NCBI GenBank assembly: GCA_014337915.1
Contig: QUBU01000004.1
Location: 62,001 to 126,000 of the forward strand
Length of the DNA: 64,000 nt
Direction: 5' to 3'
Source of the DNA: Gammaproteobacteria bacterium
Lineage (GTDB): Bacteria; Pseudomonadota; Gammaproteobacteria; Steroidobacterales; GCA-2729495
The notes beneath the pieces are model-generated. The model saw only the letters and a program-made list of their open reading frames with translations. It was not told where the DNA came from and did no database searches. The position numbers and the translations under genes are program-made. Positions 18,047 through 26,904 of this stretch are shown in pieces. The first letter of the stretch is position 1. The number at the start of each line of letters is the position of its first letter.

Positions 18047-19657
18047 GTGATCAACCTGCGCGACTTCGCATGCCCTGCCGGGACCGGCCGCCAGCGGCTG
18101 CAATGCCTGCTGATCCTGCTCGGATCCATCGCCCTCGCAACGGCAGTGTCCGCGCAGGCGCCGGATGCGGCAACACAGGCCAGCCCCACGTCGGCCGCGG
18201 CAGCTGCAGAATCTGCCCCAGCCACAACGCCTGCCGGAGCGGCCGCCGCATCGCCGCCGACGGTGGCCGCAGCCAGGCCCGCGGAAGTCCGCGTGGGCGA
18301 TACCGTCGTCTTTGCGCTGCAGGCGGGGCACGCCGGCCGGAGCGCCGCGCTGCGTGCGCGAGCGGCCAACGATGCGCTGCACGAGGTGCTGGACGCCGGC
18401 GACGATGAGGTGCGCATCGCCCATGCCGGTGGTGCGGCCGTGATCTATGTCGGCGCCCGCCCCGTCCTGCAGCTGGTGCCGGCGGATGCGGCACTGGCGG
18501 GAGATGCCAGCCTGGAGGTCCACGCTGATCGCATCGCGGCCCAGATCCGCGCGGCGCTGGCGACCGAGCATACCCGCAGCGCCGTGGCGGGCGGCATTTT
18601 CGGCGTCTCGCTGGCGGTCCTGTTCGCGGTACTGGCGGTATTCCTGCTGCGGCGGGCCTGGCAACTGGGCGATCGCGCCGCGGACTGGCTCGACACCAGT
18701 GCCGGCCAGGTGCCGGCGCTGCGACTGGGGCGCATCGAGCTGTTCGGCCGGGCCACGGTACGCACCGCGCTGTCGCTGGGCGTTGCGGTTGGCCGCTGGA
18801 TCGCCCTGCTGGGACTGGTCTATGCCTGGCTCCTGGCCACGTTCTCGCTGTTCGAGAGCACGCGCAGCCTCACCGGCCAGCTGACCGGCGCCCTGCTCAA
18901 CCCGCTGGCCACGCTCGCCTCGCGGATCGTGGCGGCGGTGCCGTTGCTGGTGATCCTGGTCTTCGCGCTGCTCACGCTGGCGCTGCTGCTGCGCGCGGTG
19001 CGGCTGTTCTTCCGCGACATCGCCCGCGGCACCACGGTCGTCGGCTGGCTGCCCAGGGACCTGGCGGCGGCAACCGGCGCATTGACCGAGATTGCGCTGA
19101 TCGTGCTGGCGCTGGTGCTGGTCGCACCGGTCATCACCGGCAACGCCGAGGGTGCCGCACCGCGCATGGGCCTGCTGGGCCTGGCCGCGCTCGCCCTGGC
19201 CACCGTGCCGCTGGCCGCGACGGCCATCGTCGGCGTCGCCACGCTCTTCGGCCGCTGGCTGGCAGTGGGCGACTGGGTGGAGATGGGGGCCTGCACCGGG
19301 AAGGTGGTGCGCATCGGCCTGCTGGAAACGACCCTGCGCGACGCCGCCGGCACCGAGCTGCGGATCCCGCACCTGGCAAGGCTGTTGCGACCGGTCTGCG
19401 TCCACGGACCTGCACCGCGCATCATCGTGTCCCTGCCGGTGGAGCGTGGACTCGCAACACCGGCACTGGCTGCGCGCCTCGCGCAGGTACTCGCCCCGCT
19501 GGGCAGCAACCCGGGCGTGCGCCTGGTGGAAATCGGCGAGACGCGGGCGACGCTGGAACTGGCGGTCACCAGCAGCGTGGCCGATGCCCGGTCCGCCTGC
19601 CTGTGGGCTGCGCTGGCCGAACTCGAAGCCGTCCGGCGCGAGTCCGCCGCGTCTTGA
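18047..19657 (+). CDS. MscS-like mechanosensitive channel protein
   Basis: A membrane protein of about 536 residues. From the GTG at 18047 it begins with a signal-like segment (LLILLGSIALATAVSA), an alanine/proline-rich linker and a periplasmic domain of about 120 residues. About five membrane helices follow, then an MscS-type beta domain: ATLFGRWLAVGDWVEMG, VVRIGLLETTLRDAAGTELRIPH. This last block is the conserved pore-lining and beta-domain signature. The family releases solutes during osmotic downshift. An in-frame GTG at 17960 would add 29 unlikely residues. The stop overlaps the start of the next gene by four bases, so three genes form one translationally coupled unit. Confidence 0.75.
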   Translation: MINLRDFACPAGTGRQRLQCLLILLGSIALATAVSAQAPDAATQASPTSAAAAAESAPATTPAGAAAASPPTVAAARPAEVRVGDTVVFALQAGHAGRSAALRARAANDALHEVLDAGDDEVRIAHAGGAAVIYVGARPVLQLVPADAALAGDASLEVHADRIAAQIRAALATEHTRSAVAGGIFGVSLAVLFAVLAVFLLRRAWQLGDRAADWLDTSAGQVPALRLGRIELFGRATVRTALSLGVAVGRWIALLGLVYAWLLATFSLFESTRSLTGQLTGALLNPLATLASRIVAAVPLLVILVFALLTLALLLRAVRLFFRDIARGTTVVGWLPRDLAAATGALTEIALIVLALVLVAPVITGNAEGAAPRMGLLGLAALALATVPLAATAIVGVATLFGRWLAVGDWVEMGACTGKVVRIGLLETTLRDAAGTELRIPHLARLLRPVCVHGPAPRIIVSLPVERGLATPALAARLAQVLAPLGSNPGVRLVEIGETRATLELAVTSSVADARSACLWAALAELEAVRRESAAS

Positions 19658-20868
19658 ATCCCTACGCCATCCTCGCCGGGCTGCTGGCACTGGCCTGGGC
19701 CGGTGGCGCGCTCTTCCGCCCGGGGCAGCAGCGCATGGCCGGACTCTCATCGGGCACCGAATTCCTGCTGATGGGCATCCTGGTCGGGCCGCTAGGCCTG
19801 GCCGCGGTCTCGCGCCCGACGCTGGAGGCACTCGCCCCGGTGACCCTGGTCGCCGCCTCCTGGCTCGCGTTGCTGGCGGGCAGCCAGCTCGGGTTCGCCA
19901 ACCGGCGCCGCGTGCCCGCCGCACGCCTGGTGCTGGGCCTCTCGCTGAGCATCGCCGCCTTCGCGGCAACGGCGCTGCTCGCCTGGTGGCTGGTCCCGCT
20001 GCTCCTGCCCCTCAGCGGCAACGAACGGCTGCTGCTCGCGCTCGGCCTGGGTTGCGCGGGCTGCGAGACCGCGCGCACGACGGCGATCCGGGGTGCGCAG
20101 CGGCTCGCAGCCGGCGGCCCGCTGGCTGATGCGCTGGGCGATCTCGCCGGCTCCGACGACATGGTGCCGCTGGCAGGCCTGGCCCTGCTGTTCGCGCTGA
20201 GCACGTCCGCGGAGAACGCCGCGGCCCACGCCCCGCCGCTGACGGCACTGGGCGTCACGCTCGGACTGGGCATGGCCGCCGGCGCGCTGGCCGGGGTACT
20301 CAGCCGCGTGGAACAGCGCCTGACCGAACGCTGGGGCATCCTGCTGGGCACCGGCCTGATGGCCATCGGCCTGTCCGCAGTGCTCGGCCTCGCGGCGCCC
20401 GCCGCACTGGCGGTGATGGGCGTCACGCTCAACCTGCTGGCCCGTGACAGCGCTGCGCTGCGCAGCATGCTCGCGTCCACCGCCCGGCCGGTGCTGTTGC
20501 CGGTGGTAGCGCTGGCGGGCGCCCAGCTCGACCTGCGCGATGGCCTGGTGTTCTGGGCCGTGGCCGCGCTCGTGCCGGCCACGCGCCTGGCGATCAAGCT
20601 CCCGGCCATCGCCTTGTTGCGTCGACGCCTGGCCCCGCCGGTGGTGCCTGGTGCCTGGGCGGGCCTTGCGCTGATGCCCTGCGGGCCCATCACGGTGTGC
20701 GTGGGCGCAGTGGTTGCCGTGCAGTTCCCCGGTCCCATCGGACGCCTGGTACTGGCGGGTTGCCTGGCTGCGATCGTCATCGGCGAGCTGCTCGGTCCGC
20801 CGGCGCTGCGCCGCGAACTGCAACGCGCGGCCGGGTGGCCGGGCAGCCCGACGCCGGGAACCTCATGA
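19654..20868 (+). CDS. CPA2-like membrane antiporter homologue
   Basis: A 404-residue integral membrane protein of about twelve helices. The stretch GTEFLLMGILVGPLGLAAVS and the charged pair in LAGSDDMVPLAG resemble the cation:proton antiporter-2 fold, but similarity to characterised Kef or NhaP proteins is weak and there is no cytoplasmic RCK domain. I infer an antiporter-like role. The start is TTG at 19654 in a TTGA overlap with the stop of the MscS-like gene, a sign of translational coupling; the frame is open upstream but overlaps the previous gene. The next antiporter gene overlaps its stop in the same way. Confidence 0.65.
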   Translation: MNPYAILAGLLALAWAGGALFRPGQQRMAGLSSGTEFLLMGILVGPLGLAAVSRPTLEALAPVTLVAASWLALLAGSQLGFANRRRVPAARLVLGLSLSIAAFAATALLAWWLVPLLLPLSGNERLLLALGLGCAGCETARTTAIRGAQRLAAGGPLADALGDLAGSDDMVPLAGLALLFALSTSAENAAAHAPPLTALGVTLGLGMAAGALAGVLSRVEQRLTERWGILLGTGLMAIGLSAVLGLAAPAALAVMGVTLNLLARDSAALRSMLASTARPVLLPVVALAGAQLDLRDGLVFWAVAALVPATRLAIKLPAIALLRRRLAPPVVPGAWAGLALMPCGPITVCVGAVVAVQFPGPIGRLVLAGCLAAIVIGELLGPPALRRELQRAAGWPGSPTPGTS

Positions 20869-22319
20869 GCGGCACGAGGAAATCCCTGCCGGTGCGCATG
20901 GTGCAGCTGCTGATGCTGCTGGCCACACTCGGCCTTTCCTGGATGGTGCAGCAGAGCAGCACGGTCGAGTCCAGCATCGCCGCCGCCATTGCCGCCCTCG
21001 GGCTGCTGCTGCTCGCCGGGACCCTGTTCAGCGAGCTCGCCGAAGTCGTCGGCCTGCCGCATCTCACCGGCTACCTGCTCGCGGGCATCATCGTCGGCCC
21101 GCATGTGCTCGGCATCATCGGCCACGACACGGTCGAGCGGCTCGGGGTATTCAATGAGCTGGCACTGGCGCTCATTGCCCTGGCTGGTGGCGCCGAGCTG
21201 CGCATCGACAGCCTGCGACGCGCGGCGCGCAGCCTCGTCTGGGCACACCTGCTGCAGATCGTGGCCATCATCGTCGTGGTGGGCGGCTGCTTCATGGCCC
21301 TGCGCGGCCACATTCCCTTCCTTGCCGGCATGGGGCTGGTGCCGACGCTGATGGTGGCGCTGCTCTGGGGCGTGCTGGCCACCACGCGCAGCCCGTCAGC
21401 GGTGCTGGGACTGCTGGCGCAGCTGCGCCCCAGGGGACCGCTGACCGACATGACACTGGCTTTCGTCATGTCCTCCGACGTGGTTGTCATCATCCTGCTG
21501 GCCATCGCGCTATCCGTGGCACAGCTCGGCATCGATCCGTCGGCCGGCTTCGATCCCGCGGCCTTTGGCGAAGTCGGCTACGAACTTCTGGGCAGCGCCG
21601 CGCTGGGCACGACGCTGGGCGTGATCCTGGCGCTGTATCTCTGGGCCAGCCGGCCGCGGCCTGCCGCGGCCGGCAGCGCTGCGGCAACGGCTGCGGCGGC
21701 AGCCCCGGACACGGGCACTCCCGCGCTGGAGCCCGCGGTCGCCGAAACGGCAGACGACGGCGGCCGCAACCTGTTGCTGGTGCTGCTGTTGCTGGGCCTG
21801 CCGATGTCCGCCCTGCTCGATTACGTCCACCTGAACCCGCTGCTGGCATTCATGGTGGCGGGATTCGCGGTGCAGAACTTCTCGCGCGGCGGCGAACGGC
21901 TGCTGCACGCGGTGGAAAAAACCGGCGCGATCGTCTTCGTGGTCTTCTTCGCCACCGCCGGCGCCCACCTCGACCTGCAGGGCTTCGTGGCGATCTGGCC
22001 CGTGGCCGTCATCCTCGCCGGAGTGCGCCTGGTGGTGACGCTGGCCGCAGCACGGGCCGCGAGCCGCATCGCCGGTGACGCGCCGGTCATCCGCAGCTGG
22101 GGCTGGTCGGGCCTGGTGTCACAGGCCGGACTGGCGCTCGGGGTGGCACTGGTGATCGTGCGCGAATTCCCCGACTTCGGCGACGGCTTCCGCACGCTGG
22201 CGATCGGCGTCGTCGGCCTCAACGAACTGTTTGGCCCGGTGCTGTTCAAGCTGGCGCTGGATCGTAGCGGCGAAACCGGGCGCGCTGTTGCGGCAGGCTC
22301 GAACCCGGAACCGCATTGA
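20865..22319 (+). CDS. cation:proton antiporter (CPA2 family)
   Basis: A 484-residue antiporter with about twelve membrane helices. Typical features are LPHLTGYLLAGIIVGPHVLG near residue 65, ALIALAGGAELR, TTRSPSAVLGLL, and the charged helix AFVMSSDVVVIILL. An alanine-rich loop of about 40 residues splits the two halves near residue 275. No nucleotide-binding domain is attached. Its ATG overlaps the stop of the preceding CPA2-like gene (ATGA), so the MscS-like protein and both exchangers are made from one coupled message. Together they suggest a salt or osmotic-stress module; the ions moved are unknown. Confidence 0.82.
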   Translation: MSGTRKSLPVRMVQLLMLLATLGLSWMVQQSSTVESSIAAAIAALGLLLLAGTLFSELAEVVGLPHLTGYLLAGIIVGPHVLGIIGHDTVERLGVFNELALALIALAGGAELRIDSLRRAARSLVWAHLLQIVAIIVVVGGCFMALRGHIPFLAGMGLVPTLMVALLWGVLATTRSPSAVLGLLAQLRPRGPLTDMTLAFVMSSDVVVIILLAIALSVAQLGIDPSAGFDPAAFGEVGYELLGSAALGTTLGVILALYLWASRPRPAAAGSAAATAAAAAPDTGTPALEPAVAETADDGGRNLLLVLLLLGLPMSALLDYVHLNPLLAFMVAGFAVQNFSRGGERLLHAVEKTGAIVFVVFFATAGAHLDLQGFVAIWPVAVILAGVRLVVTLAAARAASRIAGDAPVIRSWGWSGLVSQAGLALGVALVIVREFPDFGDGFRTLAIGVVGLNELFGPVLFKLALDRSGETGRAVAAGSNPEPH

Positions 22320-22332
22320 CGCTGAAGCAGCC

Positions 22333-23313
22333 TTACAACGGCTCTCCAGGGCTCGCTGCTGCCGGCTTCGACAGCACCTGGACACCAGGCGCCCCATTCT
22401 CGATGGCTGCCTCCAGCAATGCACGGTGCGACTCACTCACCGGAATGGTCATGCCGTTGGACATTTCGAGGCTGAGAATCCGGCCGTTCAGGCGAACGCG
22501 GCTGACGTGATTCAGGTTGACCCAGTAGGAGCGATGGACCCTGATGGCGCTTGAAACATCTTTCACCTGGGTGCTGATGTCGCTGAAGCGCCCATGAATC
22601 AGCGGCTTGCTGCCGTCGACCTGGAAGACCCGCACATAATGGTCTTCGGCCTTCACCGCGACGATATTCGCGAGCGGGAATTCCTGGCTGCCTACGCGCA
22701 GCATCCTTGGCGGCTGTTCCGGCGCCGGTCTGCCTTCGCCTGTCCCGCCGTCAGCCGCACCAATGTCCGCAGAGAAGCCGGCCGGACCAGCGAATATCCC
22801 ATAGGGGGAATAGCGGCGAATTGCCATCCAGCCAATGTTGGCCAGGATCCATACCACGACGGTAACCGAGCTCTGGCGCAGCCGGCTGAGGAAGGAGAAA
22901 CCGGCATAGCGGTCCCAGGTCTCGGTTAGCCCCAGCAAGTGTCCGTCACGAAAGAACGCGACGTACCACACCAGCACGAATCCCACGACAAGGTAGGACA
23001 GCATCATCCCGAGCAGCAGCTGTATCGATACCCGCCTCGCGGAAACCCACTTGATGCGACTGACCAGGCGTGTGAATGCATGCGCTGCCAGCCAGACGAA
23101 CAGGCATATCCCGCACCAGTAGGCGATTGCCACCGGCATCGACAGTTGCACGCCGAGTCCGGCCTTGTTCCAGCCGAGCAGCAGGCCAAAAAACAAGGGC
23201 AGCACGAACAGGCGGACAAGTTCATTGAGCAGGTACTGCCTTGTGCGCGGCGTGGAACCGGCTGCAGCCAGCCCCGGCCTATTCGAATTCTTGGCGAACA
23301 ACTGGCCAACCAC
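22333..23313 (-). CDS. membrane-anchored LytTR-family transcriptional regulator
   Basis: A 326-residue one-component regulator. Residues about 33-47, 58-80, 96-120 and 149-166 are four membrane helices. After a Gly/Pro-rich linker a LytTR DNA-binding domain covers about 205-305, with IVAVKAEDHYVRVF, then IRVHRSYWVNLNHV and LEMSNGMTIPVSESHRALL. LytTR domains bind direct repeats upstream of target genes; with no receiver domain present, the membrane part is probably the sensor. The GTG start is weak and later alternatives exist. It is the last gene of the minus-strand DUF1838/receptor series, 138 nt after the nearest DUF1838 gene, so it probably controls that locus. Confidence 0.85.
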   Translation of the reverse strand: MVGQLFAKNSNRPGLAAAGSTPRTRQYLLNELVRLFVLPLFFGLLLGWNKAGLGVQLSMPVAIAYWCGICLFVWLAAHAFTRLVSRIKWVSARRVSIQLLLGMMLSYLVVGFVLVWYVAFFRDGHLLGLTETWDRYAGFSFLSRLRQSSVTVVVWILANIGWMAIRRYSPYGIFAGPAGFSADIGAADGGTGEGRPAPEQPPRMLRVGSQEFPLANIVAVKAEDHYVRVFQVDGSKPLIHGRFSDISTQVKDVSSAIRVHRSYWVNLNHVSRVRLNGRILSLEMSNGMTIPVSESHRALLEAAIENGAPGVQVLSKPAAASPGEPL

Positions 23314-23451
23314 TGACTGATAGCGGAGTCAGCGGTGGAGTATACCTGAACGGTCCGGGCATCCTATTCCGGTGCCGTTTCGCGAAATCGCAAGTCCTGA
23401 CTGGCGAAAGACCCGCCGCAACAAGCAGCAGGACAGGACAGCGATCGGTGG

Positions 23452-24417
23452 TCAGCGATTCAAGCCTGGTGCACGCGGAGCGAGGGCTGCCCAGTCGATG
23501 GGCTCGGTGAGCTGCCCGGGAAACAGCCGCTCTGCGGCGGCAATCACGTCGCCGGGCACACTGGACAAGTCCGGGTACTTGCGGCCCATGCTGCCGAACA
23601 GCAGGTGTCCCGGCCTGCCTCCCATTTCCATCCACGGCCACCAGCTGGTTTCCGTGCCCCAGCTCATGATGGCGTCCGCACTTGTCTGGCCGGGATCCAG
23701 CAGCTGCCGAAGGCTGGTGTGATAGCGATACATCGAGCTGTCGGCGTACTGCACGCTGCCCGAAGCCGAGCGGACGACGACCCGCTCGTCGTAGGTTATC
23801 CAGACATCATCACGGACAATGCTCCAGGCCAGCTGAAACGGCTTGGTGCGCAACGCCGAGGCATTCTGCAACTCACTCGCACCGGCACCGAGGCTGTACC
23901 TGCCCTGGGCGGAGTAGATGCCCGATCCCCAGCTGGTCCTGAAGTGCTGCACCCGGTTTGTCTTGCCGGTCAGGGGATTCGCGAAGGTATCCAGCACCTG
24001 ACCCGTATCGATATCGGTGAAGAGGATGACTCCCCGGTAACCGTGCTGATAGGAACCGTCGGCCAGCTGCCGGACGCGATCCTGCTTGCAGGCGACAAAA
24101 TCCAGCAGCGGTTCCCCAAGCTGCCCGGGAGCCACGGAAAGTATGCGGCCGGTATGAAATCTGAAGGTCGGCCGGTCATCCAGATCCGACAGTACCTTCA
24201 TGTAGACCCTGAGATTCTGCTCGGGATCCCGGGTATCCAGTGAGGTGGAGATGGGCCTGGCGCCGGATGCACTCGGATGCGATTCCGTTATCCCGGGGCC
24301 GCTGGACTCGCGACCAGCCCCGCTGGCGGGGAGCGTCAGCGCGGTTCCCGCAATCCCAGCGAACAGCAGCAGCCTGCGGCGTTCCCTGTCGAAGCTGGCT
24401 TCAGGCTTGTCCGGCAC
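23452..24417 (-). CDS. DUF1838 family protein, Tat-type signal (paralogue 1)
   Basis: A 321-residue exported protein of the uncharacterised DUF1838 family. A twin-arginine-type leader (RERRRLLLFAGIAGTAL) precedes a spacer. The conserved core has VILFTDIDTGQVLDTFANPL, LAWSIVRDDVWITYDERV and the tryptophan/glycine-rich SWGTETSWWPWMEMGGRPGH. The equivalent blocks recur in the two paralogues at 25966 and 27932. No catalytic motif is obvious and the molecular function is unknown. I take the second of two consecutive GTG codons (24417) because GGAGG lies 7 nt upstream. It begins 34 nt after the amine oxidase stop. Confidence 0.82.
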   Translation of the reverse strand: MPDKPEASFDRERRRLLLFAGIAGTALTLPASGAGRESSGPGITESHPSASGARPISTSLDTRDPEQNLRVYMKVLSDLDDRPTFRFHTGRILSVAPGQLGEPLLDFVACKQDRVRQLADGSYQHGYRGVILFTDIDTGQVLDTFANPLTGKTNRVQHFRTSWGSGIYSAQGRYSLGAGASELQNASALRTKPFQLAWSIVRDDVWITYDERVVVRSASGSVQYADSSMYRYHTSLRQLLDPGQTSADAIMSWGTETSWWPWMEMGGRPGHLLFGSMGRKYPDLSSVPGDVIAAAERLFPGQLTEPIDWAALAPRAPGLNR

Positions 24418-24451
24418 CACGCAACCTCCTGGCAATGACGCTGTCGTGCCG

Positions 24452-25921
24452 TCACATCGCCGACAGGATCTCCAGCGCGGCACGCTCACCCGATTCCATC
24501 GCCCCTTCCATGCCCCTGGCCAGCACTGCCGTGTGCTCGCCAGCAAAGAACAGCCGCTTCCCGGGCACGGCTACCTGGCGGGCAAGCCGGCTGATCTGGC
24601 CTGGCTTCCAGTAGGCGTAGGCACCACCCGCAAACGGATTTCGATTCCAGGACCAGACCTTGGCCACCTTCAATGCGCCCCGGGTGGATGGCCGGATGTA
24701 GGCCAGGTCCTCCAGCAGATAGTCGGCCGCTGCCTGCGGCTCGAGCCGGTCCAGGTACTTCGCTGCCATGCCGTTGACAAAGGCGATGTAGCTGGTGACC
24801 TCGTCCGGCCTGCCCGGATCATTGTGCAGCGCCATCAGGCGTCCAAGCTTGCGGTCGGTCCACATGCTTTTCGGCAGCTTGTCCTCCTCCCAGAACCTGC
24901 GTGTTGGCACGAAGTGCACCTGGAAGACGGGTGTGTAGCCGATATTCTCGATTGCGTTCAGCTGCTCGCCAGGCGGCAGCGGCTCCAGCCGCAGGTGGCG
25001 CAATGCCGAGAACGGGATGGTACAGAGGCAAAACCTGGCGCGGCGCACCTGATGGTCGATCGTGTGCACTTCAACGCCGTCCGCATTGCTGCGGATACCA
25101 GTAACGTGCTGGCCGAACACGATCTCCGACTGGAGCCTTGCTGCCATCGCTTCAGGCAGCCGCTGATTGCCACCTTCGATGGCCCGCGGGGCATTGCCCC
25201 CGAACTCCTGATCGGCCCTCAGCCAGTTGGCAATGGCGAACCACATCAGGACCGAGAGGTCGTGCACGTTCGTGCCATAACTCATGTTGGTGCCAGCCAC
25301 GAGCGCTATCGCAGCCTCGGGTATGCCGAGCTTGCGGAGGAAATCGAAAACCGACACGTCGTGGGATGCAAATTCCGGACGTTGCCAGGCCTGCAGGTCG
25401 TTCTTCGGCAGCGGGTTGTACAGGCCGTACTTGGTGAACTGGTAGAACTCCGGCGGAACCTTCCGGTCACCGGCATCCTGGAACGGATTGAGCCGATGCC
25501 CCGGCCAGTCATTCGGGAGAATGCCCTCGCCGCACAGGTGATACATCAGTTCATTGCGGGGGGCTGTGGTACGCAGCCTTTCCGGAACCAGCGTCAGGCC
25601 AAGCCGATTCGCGGTATCCAGCATCCGGGCATAGCTGCTGCCGATGCCACTCCCGCCAAGTTCCGGGTGCCCCGGCACGTCTGACTCACGCGCGGTACAG
25701 ACCCGCCCGCCGACCCGGTGTGTCGCCTCGAGAATCTGGCAGCGATATCCCTCGCTTTCCAGCAGGGTTGCGGCATTCAGCCCCGACAGGCCTGCACCGA
25801 TGATCAGGACATCGGGAGCACCACGGGACCGGCTGCCGCTGCCCGGCCGCGCCGCTGCTGCGACAAGGGGTGCAGCGACCGCCATGCCCCCCAATGCAAG
25901 TACACGTCGGCGGGTAAGCAT
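24452..25921 (-). CDS. exported flavin monoamine oxidase-family protein
   Basis: A 489-residue FAD oxidoreductase of the flavin amine oxidase family. It starts with a twin-arginine signal (LTRRRVLALGGMAVAAP), so it is probably folded with FAD and exported to the periplasm. The dinucleotide-binding motif is VLIIGAGLSGLNAATLLE near residue 38, followed by EATHRVGGRV, the second flavin signature. The C-terminus has LFFAGEHTAVLARGMEGA, which closes the FAD site in this family. Members oxidise amines, amino acids or ring hydrocarbons; the substrate is unknown. It is 44 nt after one DUF1838 gene and 34 nt before another, indicating coexpression. Confidence 0.88.
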   Translation of the reverse strand: MLTRRRVLALGGMAVAAPLVAAAARPGSGSRSRGAPDVLIIGAGLSGLNAATLLESEGYRCQILEATHRVGGRVCTARESDVPGHPELGGSGIGSSYARMLDTANRLGLTLVPERLRTTAPRNELMYHLCGEGILPNDWPGHRLNPFQDAGDRKVPPEFYQFTKYGLYNPLPKNDLQAWQRPEFASHDVSVFDFLRKLGIPEAAIALVAGTNMSYGTNVHDLSVLMWFAIANWLRADQEFGGNAPRAIEGGNQRLPEAMAARLQSEIVFGQHVTGIRSNADGVEVHTIDHQVRRARFCLCTIPFSALRHLRLEPLPPGEQLNAIENIGYTPVFQVHFVPTRRFWEEDKLPKSMWTDRKLGRLMALHNDPGRPDEVTSYIAFVNGMAAKYLDRLEPQAAADYLLEDLAYIRPSTRGALKVAKVWSWNRNPFAGGAYAYWKPGQISRLARQVAVPGKRLFFAGEHTAVLARGMEGAMESGERAALEILSAM

Positions 25922-25965
25922 GAAACTACATGATCCTCGTTGCTGGTCGTGGAACCTTCAGGGCG

Positions 25966-26847
25966 TCACCTACCGTCATCCCAGCCGACATCGGCAAGGA
26001 TGTCATTGCCGAGCAGCCGCCGTGAAGCGGCAACGAACTCCTGTGGCAGCGCTTCGGCACTGTCGAACAGGCGTGAATCCGTGCGCCAGAGCATATGGCC
26101 AGGATGGCCATCCATGCCAAGGAATTCCATCCACTGTGTTTCACTCACCCAGGAAGGCACATTCGGTATGTAGGAAGTCGACCTGCTCCTGAGCTCAGCG
26201 ATGGGAAACGACCAGGTGTCCAGCGTCATTTCCGTTCTGAATACCTTGCTGCGAGGATCCTGCCACCTCGTGAACGCCTCGCGCCTGGCGACTGCCAGGT
26301 CTCCCAGGAACGCCCACTTCAGGCGGTATGGCTTGCCAAATGCAGTGCTCTCCATGGAGATGCTGGCTTTGTACTGCATTCCCTGGGGTGCGACCGTATT
26401 GCCCGAAACACGCCCCTTGAACTGCGGAACCTCGACATTCTGGTTGGTATACGGGTTCCTGAACGTGCTCAGGTAGTCTCCGGTGGCAATGTCCCGGTAT
26501 AGCATCCAGGCGCGGCTCCGCTCCGTCAGCACTCCCTCGGCAGAGAGCCGGCTCACCTTGATCTGGCACGATTCGAGGTCGAACAGGTGCCTGCCATACT
26601 CGGCAACAACCTCGTGCCTGGCAGGATCGATGCCAAACACGCTGCCACGGGCATAGGTGTAGGTCTGCTGCTGGTTCGGCCGCCCGGTGAGCCTTGCGTA
26701 GATCTCGACGTTGTCGATTGGCGAGTCCAGCGCATACGCCAACCCGCCATTGCCTGGCTGCGCCCTGGCGGCAGCATCCAGCGGTAAACCGGCCGCCATT
26801 CCGCCACCCAGCACCATGGCACTTAACATTTCCCGTCTGTTGACCAC
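25966..26847 (-). CDS. DUF1838 family protein, Tat-type signal (paralogue 2)
   Basis: A 293-residue DUF1838 member. The start VNRREMLSAMVLGGGMAAG carries a twin-arginine-like signal. The core blocks line up with the other paralogues: MLYRDIATGDYLSTFRNPYT, YRLKWAFLGDLAVARREAF and SWVSETQWMEFLGMDGHPGH. The LAVARRE segment differs from the DVW.. version in the other two, so the three copies are well diverged. GTG start with GGAG 7 nt upstream. It lies 57 nt after the TRAP-type binding protein and 44 nt before the amine oxidase. Function unknown. Confidence 0.83.
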   Translation of the reverse strand: MVNRREMLSAMVLGGGMAAGLPLDAAARAQPGNGGLAYALDSPIDNVEIYARLTGRPNQQQTYTYARGSVFGIDPARHEVVAEYGRHLFDLESCQIKVSRLSAEGVLTERSRAWMLYRDIATGDYLSTFRNPYTNQNVEVPQFKGRVSGNTVAPQGMQYKASISMESTAFGKPYRLKWAFLGDLAVARREAFTRWQDPRSKVFRTEMTLDTWSFPIAELRSRSTSYIPNVPSWVSETQWMEFLGMDGHPGHMLWRTDSRLFDSAEALPQEFVAASRRLLGNDILADVGWDDGR

Positions 26848-26904
26848 CCGTTTACTCCAGTCATCCGGCTAGCGGTTTCTGAACGAACGATGCCTTTCCC
26901 TGCA

